Assembly (NCBI RefSeq): GCF_904846285.1
Contig: NZ_CAJHAD010000001.1
Span: 372,001 to 436,000 of the forward strand
DNA: 64,000 nucleotides
From: Psychrobacter immobilis
GTDB lineage: Bacteria; Pseudomonadota; Gammaproteobacteria; Pseudomonadales; Moraxellaceae
Direction of reading: 5' to 3'
The notes under the pieces were generated by a model. The model did not search any database, was not told the DNA's origin, and saw nothing but the letters and a program-made list of their open reading frames with translations. Every line of letters starts with the position of its first letter. Position 1 is the first letter of the stretch. Shown one piece after another: positions 59,078 to 64,000 of this stretch. The position numbers and the translations under genes are program-made.

Positions 59078-59351
59078 TATTATTATCCTTATTTAAGCGC
59101 AATCGGTATCTTCATACTACAACAAAGTCGTGGCCTGTGCCAATATTGCGTATTATTAATAGCTTGGATTGGGTAGCATTAAGTTTCTGGTGCGTACGGT
59201 AGCGAAAAAGTAAATATGGGCAAAGGTTAGGCAACTATCATCACGTGCAAAACGTCTACAATATGCTGTTGTGATATTAAGCAAGTAGATCGAAAACATA
59301 AAGATGGTTCAAAAGTATATTAAAATAAAAAAGATAAGGTAGCAGCGAGAT

Positions 59352-60635
59352 ATGGGTGCCAAGAGTCAGTTATTAAAAGATGATAAAAGTAAAAATGCTC
59401 ATACAGCGAGTGAAGCCATCTCTGGACTTAATCGTCGCCAGTTTTTATGTCAAATCGGTATCAGTGCAGGGGCGGGGTTGTTGATGAGCCAAAGCATTAG
59501 TCAAGCATTAGCATCCAATACTATTGAGCTAGATAATACGTTATTAACCAAAGACGATTTGCCAACGGTTTTGATGGATAAGAGCCTGCCATCAAAACAA
59601 GCAGCACCCGAAACATTGCAGGCGCAAACGAGTTGTATCACACCAAGTATAGAGACACGGCTTTTTGCCAGCTCCAATGTCGGTGGTAGTGACGAGCGCA
59701 ATCAATTGGCATTAGATCGTTTGGCTTGTGCAGGTTTTAAAGTCGACAATCCTGCGATTACCACTCGGCAGTATTTACGTTTTGCTGGTACGGATTCGCA
59801 GCGAGCCAGTGATTTACAAAACATCGCGACGGGTGCGATTAAAGCGCCTAAACTGCTACTTGGCGTACGCGGTGGTTATGGTGCTGTACGTTTATTACCA
59901 ATGGTTGATTGGTCGACGCTTGGGCGCATTATGAAGGAGCGCGGCACGATACTGGCAGGCTTTAGCGATGTGACTGCGATTCAGTGTGCGCTACTGGCAA
60001 AAGGAGGCATGAGCTCACTTTCCGCCCCGATGCTTTATAGTGAGTTTGGTAAAAACAAACCCGACCAAGTTAGCTGCCGACAATTTGTGCAGGCACTAAC
60101 CAATCCTAATCTAGCTATCAGCATACGTGATGCGTCTTTAACCAGCCCTAATTTACCGAGTATTCTGACAAATTCTGAGCCAAAAACGATAACGGGCACT
60201 ATTTGGGGTGGCAATCTGAGTGTGGTATCGGCGCTAGCAGGTAGTGAGTATTTACCACGTATTGACGGCGGTATTGTGTTCTTAGAAGATGTGGGCGAGC
60301 AAGCCTATCGTATTGAGCGCATGCTGTATGATTTGTATCTAGGAGGCGCGTTTAAAGGTCAGCAAGCAATCGTATTTGGTGCATTATCGAGTACAGGTGA
60401 GGACAGTTATGACAAGCGTTATGATGTTGCCACGGTGGTTCGTCAATTGCATAAGCTGACAGGATTGCCTATTTATAGCGGTATGAGCTTTGGTCATATT
60501 GGACAAAAACACAGCTTTCCACTGGGGGCAACGTGTCAAATTAGCCCCAATGCAATCGGCGGCTACCAATTAACATTTACGGATTATCCAACAATTAAAG
60601 CTGATGCGATTCATGTCGAAGGGTTGTGGCAATAA
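59352..60635 (+). CDS. Tat-exported LD-carboxypeptidase (peptidase S66)
   Basis: 427 residues. The N-terminus has a twin-arginine signal (LNRRQFL, arginines 28-29) and a hydrophobic stretch to about residue 52, so the mature enzyme is exported folded. The S66 catalytic residues are evident: the serine in GFSDVTAIQ, a glutamate in FLEDVGEQAY and a histidine in SFGHIGQ. The family trims the terminal D-alanine from tetrapeptides of recycled murein. E. coli LdcA is cytoplasmic, so export here is unusual. A palindromic repeat follows the gene. Confidence 0.88.
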   Translation: MGAKSQLLKDDKSKNAHTASEAISGLNRRQFLCQIGISAGAGLLMSQSISQALASNTIELDNTLLTKDDLPTVLMDKSLPSKQAAPETLQAQTSCITPSIETRLFASSNVGGSDERNQLALDRLACAGFKVDNPAITTRQYLRFAGTDSQRASDLQNIATGAIKAPKLLLGVRGGYGAVRLLPMVDWSTLGRIMKERGTILAGFSDVTAIQCALLAKGGMSSLSAPMLYSEFGKNKPDQVSCRQFVQALTNPNLAISIRDASLTSPNLPSILTNSEPKTITGTIWGGNLSVVSALAGSEYLPRIDGGIVFLEDVGEQAYRIERMLYDLYLGGAFKGQQAIVFGALSSTGEDSYDKRYDVATVVRQLHKLTGLPIYSGMSFGHIGQKHSFPLGATCQISPNAIGGYQLTFTDYPTIKADAIHVEGLWQ

Positions 60636-60656
60636 AATTTAGGTCTATAAAGTTTT

Positions 60657-60733
60657 TTGCTGTGATAAATTTTCTTTGCTTGCTGTGTAACTTCGCCACT
60701 TCAGAGTCTGAAGAGAACATATCACAGCAGCAA
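60657..60733. repeat. Dispersed palindromic element, copy 3
   Basis: TTTGCTGTGATAAATTTTC at the left and its approximate inverse (GAGAACATATCACAGCAGCAA, ends at 60733, shortened here) form a long stem. TTTGCTTGCTGTG matches the core of copies 1 and 2 with few changes. An inner CTTCAGA-TCTGAAG hairpin is present. It lies between convergent genes. Confidence 0.7.
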
Positions 60734-60765
60734 CCTATTACTTTCAAAAGGCATCTGCTATAAAG

Positions 60766-61788
60766 TTAAATCGCTAAGCGCGAAAACTTATCTTGATACT
60801 CTTTCGGGGTCAGCTCAGTGGCACGCTTAAAAAGCCGAGTGAATGATGAGATATCATCGTAGCCAACTTGCTCCGCCAGCGATTTTATCGTGACATTTCC
60901 TGACTCTAATAAACGTTTTGCCTGTTCAATTCTGACCGCTTGAATATATTCGATCGGACGCATAGCGACAGACGACTGAAAGCGTCTGTTTAAAGTGCGC
61001 GGGGTGATATTAATCATCGCAGCCAAAGTGCTCACTTGAATAGGATTTTTAAATTTTTCCTCGATAAACTCTTGCACTCGCTTGACCAGCGGGTCTGAAT
61101 GCGGCTTATGTAAGGTCACATTGGTATAGCTGTTCTGATTGCCTCGTTTACTATCAATAATCTGAGTTTTTGCCACTTGAGTAGAAATCTCGCGCCCGCA
61201 ATAGCGCTCTATCAATAATAATCCCAAGTCATAAAAGGCGCTACCACCTGCCGCACAAAATATGTTGCCAGACTGGTCTTTTGACTGGCTTTTTGAGTGA
61301 GTGACAAATTGGTTCTCTTGCAAATCAACCAGTGGAAAGTCTGCCTTAAATTTACTCGCATAGCCCCAATGGGTCGTCGCTATCTTATGATCTAACAAAC
61401 CTGCCTTTGCCAAAAAGAAAGCGCCGCTACAGTTGCTGGCAATATCCGCCTTGGTGTTAGCTAGCCGCTTTATATGAGCAATTAAATCGCTATTTTGGCT
61501 CAATACTTTATCGATCGAATCCCCAATCGTTGGGATTAATAATAAGTCGCACTCTGTCACTTCCTGAATATCGCAATGCGCTTGCATAATTAAGCGGTTG
61601 CTACATCTAATATCGACGCCACCTAGGCTGGCGATCTGTACATTAAACCTCGGCTCCACTTCCTCATTTAAAAATCGTTGCCAACTGACGCCAGTAAATG
61701 AAAATAAATCTAGCGCTCCTGTTAAAGCGCTACCAAGTACGCCATCGAAACCGACAATGATGACTTTAAAGGGTTTAAAGTAGGGCAT
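60766..61788 (-). CDS. GlxA family transcriptional regulator (DJ-1/PfpI plus AraC)
   Basis: 340 residues. The N-terminal ~200 are a DJ-1/PfpI-like domain with the elbow cysteine in DIASNCSGAFFLAKAG; the C-terminal ~100 are an AraC DNA-binding domain with two helix-turn-helices (VSTLAAMINITPRTLNRRF and IKSLAEQVGYDDISSFTRLF). It is divergent from the acyl-CoA dehydrogenase gene, and a 14-bp palindrome lies between them. Likely regulates that gene in response to a metabolite. Distinct from the short DJ-1 protein at 50.2 kb. Confidence 0.92.
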   Translation of the reverse strand: MPYFKPFKVIIVGFDGVLGSALTGALDLFSFTGVSWQRFLNEEVEPRFNVQIASLGGVDIRCSNRLIMQAHCDIQEVTECDLLLIPTIGDSIDKVLSQNSDLIAHIKRLANTKADIASNCSGAFFLAKAGLLDHKIATTHWGYASKFKADFPLVDLQENQFVTHSKSQSKDQSGNIFCAAGGSAFYDLGLLLIERYCGREISTQVAKTQIIDSKRGNQNSYTNVTLHKPHSDPLVKRVQEFIEEKFKNPIQVSTLAAMINITPRTLNRRFQSSVAMRPIEYIQAVRIEQAKRLLESGNVTIKSLAEQVGYDDISSFTRLFKRATELTPKEYQDKFSRLAI

Positions 61789-61887
61789 AGTTGTGTAATT
61801 TCCTTTAGAAACGTTTTAAAAATAGTATTTTCCAACTACGTTTTTCTAATTAAATGTAATTACGCTTGTCTTATTTGACCATAATTA

Positions 61888-61901
61888 TGTCATAAATGAC
61901 A
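61888..61901. promoter_or_regulatory. Candidate operator between the GlxA-type and acyl-CoA dehydrogenase genes
   Basis: TGTCATAAATGACA has 6-bp perfect arms. It lies 69 bp before the dehydrogenase start in a 181-bp divergent gap. Binding by the GlxA-type protein is inferred from position; AraC-type sites are often direct repeats, so this is uncertain. Confidence 0.35.
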
Positions 61902-61969
61902 ATACGGCAAGGCGATAAATTAGATTAATATCAATACATCACTAAATTTCATAAGCTAATGAGAATACT

Positions 61970-63775
61970 ATGGCAGCAGATACGCTTATCAATGATTTTG
62001 AATTACCGTTCCAATTATATGATGTATTGGGCGCTGAACATTTAACCGAGCATCCGAAGTTTGCAGAACACAGCCGCGAAACCTTCGATGCAGTATTAGA
62101 TACCGCTAATAAAATCGCGACTCAGTTATTCTTACCGCATAACCATGTCGCGGATAAAAACGAGCCGCAATTTGATGGTAAAAACGTTAGCATGATTGAC
62201 GATGTCAAAGTTGCCTTTGATGCGTTTCGTGAATCAGGCTTTATCGCGGGCCGTTATAGCTTTGACGATGGCGGCATGCAATTACCGGAAACGGTTATGA
62301 CGGCGGTAGCAGGCTATTTTATGGCAGCCAACCCATCAACCACCGCTTATCCATTTTTAACCACGGCGGCGATTAATGTTATCTCACATTTCGCCAGTGA
62401 TGAGATTAAAAATGCCTTTATGCCGCGCATGTTGACGGGTGAATTTACGGGCACCATGGCGTTAACTGAGCCACATGCTGGCTCATCGCTTGCCGATATC
62501 AAAACCACGGCAGTAAAGCAGGACGACGGTTCTTACCGCATAAAAGGCAGCAAGATTTATATCTCAGCGGGTGATCATGAGTTGTCCGACAATATCGTGC
62601 ATCTGGTTTTAGCAAAAGTACCGGGCGGTCCTGCTGGCGTCAAAGGCATCTCTTTATTTGCCGTACCAAAATACCGTCTAAATGATGATTTATCGGTTGG
62701 CGAGCGCAATGACGTGCATTTGACTGGGCTCATTCATAAGCTTGGCTATCGCGGCGCGACTTCTACGGCGTTAAGTTTCGGTGATGTAGGCGAGTGCTAT
62801 GGCTACCTTATCGGCGAAGAGCATTTCGGCCTGCGCTACATGTTTAAGATGATGAATGAAGCGCGCATAGCGGTTGGCTTTGGCGCAGCGATGATTGGCT
62901 ATCGTGGTTATCAATACTCGCTCGATTATGCCAAAGACAGGACGCAAGGCAGAATTGCACCCAATAATAAACCTGAAGATGCAGCAACGGCAATCATTCA
63001 GCATGGTGATGTGAAGCGTATGCTCCTTGCGCAAAAAGCCTATAGCGAGGGCGGTATTTCACTCTGTCTATATGGCTCAAATCTGATTGACCGTATCAAT
63101 ACCTGTGAAGATGCTACGCTAAAAGCTGAGCTGTCAGAGTTATTGGACTTACTTACGCCAGTACTAAAAGCATGGCCGTCTGAATATGGTTCAAAAGCCA
63201 ATGATTTGGGTATTCAAGTATTGGGCGGCGCAGGCTATACACGTGAATATCAAGCCGAGCAGTTTTGGCGTGACAATCGTCTCAATCCCATTCATGAAGG
63301 CACAAATGGCGTGCAAGCGTTAGATTTGTCATTTCGTAAGTTATGGCAAAAAGGTGGTCTGGGTATTCAAATTCTAAAACGTGAAATTACCAAAGATTTA
63401 GAGAATATCAGCACACCTGAAACCGCAAAACTCGCTGGTAAATTGATGCCTTATATGGGTCATTTGCATGAAGTGCTCATGCATTTAAGCAAAATCCTAC
63501 AAACGGAAAAAGCCATCACGTTGACTGGTAATGCGCAGGCCTTGATGAATATTTTCGCCTCAATCGTGGTCAGTTGGATTTGGATTCGCCAAGCGAGTAA
63601 AGCTGAGCAATTATTAAATGATACGGCTGACGTTGATAAGCAAAACTTCTATCAAGGTAAAATCCAAGCAGCAAAATATTTTATCGATTGGGAATTGCCG
63701 TTAATCAAGCGCGATATTGAGCTGTTAAATAACGACAATGCAGTATGTATCGATATGCAAGCAGAGTGGTTTTAA
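61970..63775 (+). CDS. Acyl-CoA dehydrogenase with C-terminal extension
   Basis: 601 residues, the longer ACAD subtype. The FAD/substrate region is in MALTEPHAGSSLADIKTTAV, and the catalytic glutamate in NPIHEGTNGVQALDLSFRK near residue 435. The last ~150 residues form an additional helical domain found in AidB/FadE5-like and ACAD C-terminal family members. It catalyses the first oxidation of fatty acyl-CoA. It is divergent from the GlxA-type regulator; a reductase gene follows closely. Confidence 0.92.
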   Translation: MAADTLINDFELPFQLYDVLGAEHLTEHPKFAEHSRETFDAVLDTANKIATQLFLPHNHVADKNEPQFDGKNVSMIDDVKVAFDAFRESGFIAGRYSFDDGGMQLPETVMTAVAGYFMAANPSTTAYPFLTTAAINVISHFASDEIKNAFMPRMLTGEFTGTMALTEPHAGSSLADIKTTAVKQDDGSYRIKGSKIYISAGDHELSDNIVHLVLAKVPGGPAGVKGISLFAVPKYRLNDDLSVGERNDVHLTGLIHKLGYRGATSTALSFGDVGECYGYLIGEEHFGLRYMFKMMNEARIAVGFGAAMIGYRGYQYSLDYAKDRTQGRIAPNNKPEDAATAIIQHGDVKRMLLAQKAYSEGGISLCLYGSNLIDRINTCEDATLKAELSELLDLLTPVLKAWPSEYGSKANDLGIQVLGGAGYTREYQAEQFWRDNRLNPIHEGTNGVQALDLSFRKLWQKGGLGIQILKREITKDLENISTPETAKLAGKLMPYMGHLHEVLMHLSKILQTEKAITLTGNAQALMNIFASIVVSWIWIRQASKAEQLLNDTADVDKQNFYQGKIQAAKYFIDWELPLIKRDIELLNNDNAVCIDMQAEWF

Positions 63776-63831
63776 GGGATTTTGAATCATATTTTGTATT
63801 AATAATAAATACAACTTTAAAGGAATAAATA

Positions 63832-64000
63832 ATGACAACAATCAATAAGCAGTGGCGCTTAAAAGAACGACCTGTTGGCGCGCCGAGTGCAGAGACGTGG
63901 GATTATACTGAGTCAGAACTACCGAATATCACAGACGGTCAGTTACTGATAAAAATTGAATACATCTCGATGGATCCAGCGATGCGTGGTTGGTTAAATG
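63832..64000 (+). CDS. MDR-type NADP-dependent oxidoreductase, 5' part (cut by window end)
   Basis: AAAGGAATAAATA precedes ATG at 63832. The first 56 residues (KQWRLKERPVGAPSAETWDY, later EYISMDPAMRGWL) match the start of the zinc-independent medium-chain dehydrogenase/reductase group, as in leukotriene B4 dehydrogenase-like and CurA enzymes, which reduce enones or aldehydes. The gene continues beyond the window. It is 57 bp after the acyl-CoA dehydrogenase gene on the same strand. Confidence 0.85.
   Translation, partial: MTTINKQWRLKERPVGAPSAETWDYTESELPNITDGQLLIKIEYISMDPAMRGWLN

Overview
The window reads as a chromosomal segment of a gammaproteobacterium of the family Moraxellaceae, most likely Psychrobacter. 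This is inferred from the protein sequences (for example GreA, CarAB, ClpB, MetK and paired BCCT transporters), the moderate GC content and the gene order. There is no database comparison behind it. I see no phage, integrase, transposase, CRISPR array, rRNA or tRNA. Almost everything is housekeeping or metabolic, and the novelty lies mainly in regulatory DNA, repeats and a few unusual proteins.

Layout. 0-6 kb: a membrane protein of unknown role, a MoxR AAA+ ATPase with its VWA partner, a phosphodiester glycosidase-like lipoprotein and an FMN/Fe-S glutamate synthase-like enzyme. 6-7 kb: a long gene-free stretch with a foldable RNA-like structure, then a DIP1984 protein. 7.2-17.8 kb: a catabolic block with an IclR regulator, glutaryl-CoA dehydrogenase, a CaiB/BaiF CoA-transferase, an acetylpolyamine amidohydrolase-like gene broken by an in-frame amber codon, a second IclR regulator, a GabD-like dehydrogenase, a GabT-like aminotransferase and an APC permease. 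Together these could take 5-aminovalerate or GABA to glutarate/glutaryl-CoA or succinate.

18-24 kb: a glycosyltransferase, a TIGR03915/TIGR03916-type pair (DUF4130-like protein plus radical SAM/HhH protein, putative DNA repair or modification), a secreted DUF11-like protein and greA. 24-29 kb: carB and carA, with a possible attenuator in the carA leader. 29-35 kb: PAP2 phosphatase, gamma carbonic anhydrase, HAD phosphatase, prfB with its programmed +1 frameshift, ppnP, a GNAT protein and topoisomerase IB. 36-39 kb: acyl-CoA synthetase plus SDR dehydrogenase, and an L,D-transpeptidase. 39.8-48.8 kb: clpB behind a heat-shock-like promoter, an aldose dehydrogenase-type lipoprotein, two tandem BCCT transporters, a Kazal-like lipoprotein and a DUF3144 protein. 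48.9-57.3 kb: metK, a DJ-1/PfpI protein, nth, an orphan RnfB-type ferredoxin, nudC, a ChpA-N-terminus-like protein and an RNase HI-DnaQ fusion. 57.6-64 kb: small membrane and lipoproteins, a YkvA protein, a Tat-exported LD-carboxypeptidase, a GlxA-type regulator, a large acyl-CoA dehydrogenase and the start of an MDR-type oxidoreductase cut by the window edge.

Regulatory and repeat DNA. Many convergent gene pairs share clear bidirectional terminators. Three related palindromic elements (17933-18010, 29336-29405, 60657-60733) share a conserved core and look like a dispersed repeat family. Palindromes beside the two IclR genes, the GlxA-type gene and the L,D-transpeptidase gene are candidate operators.
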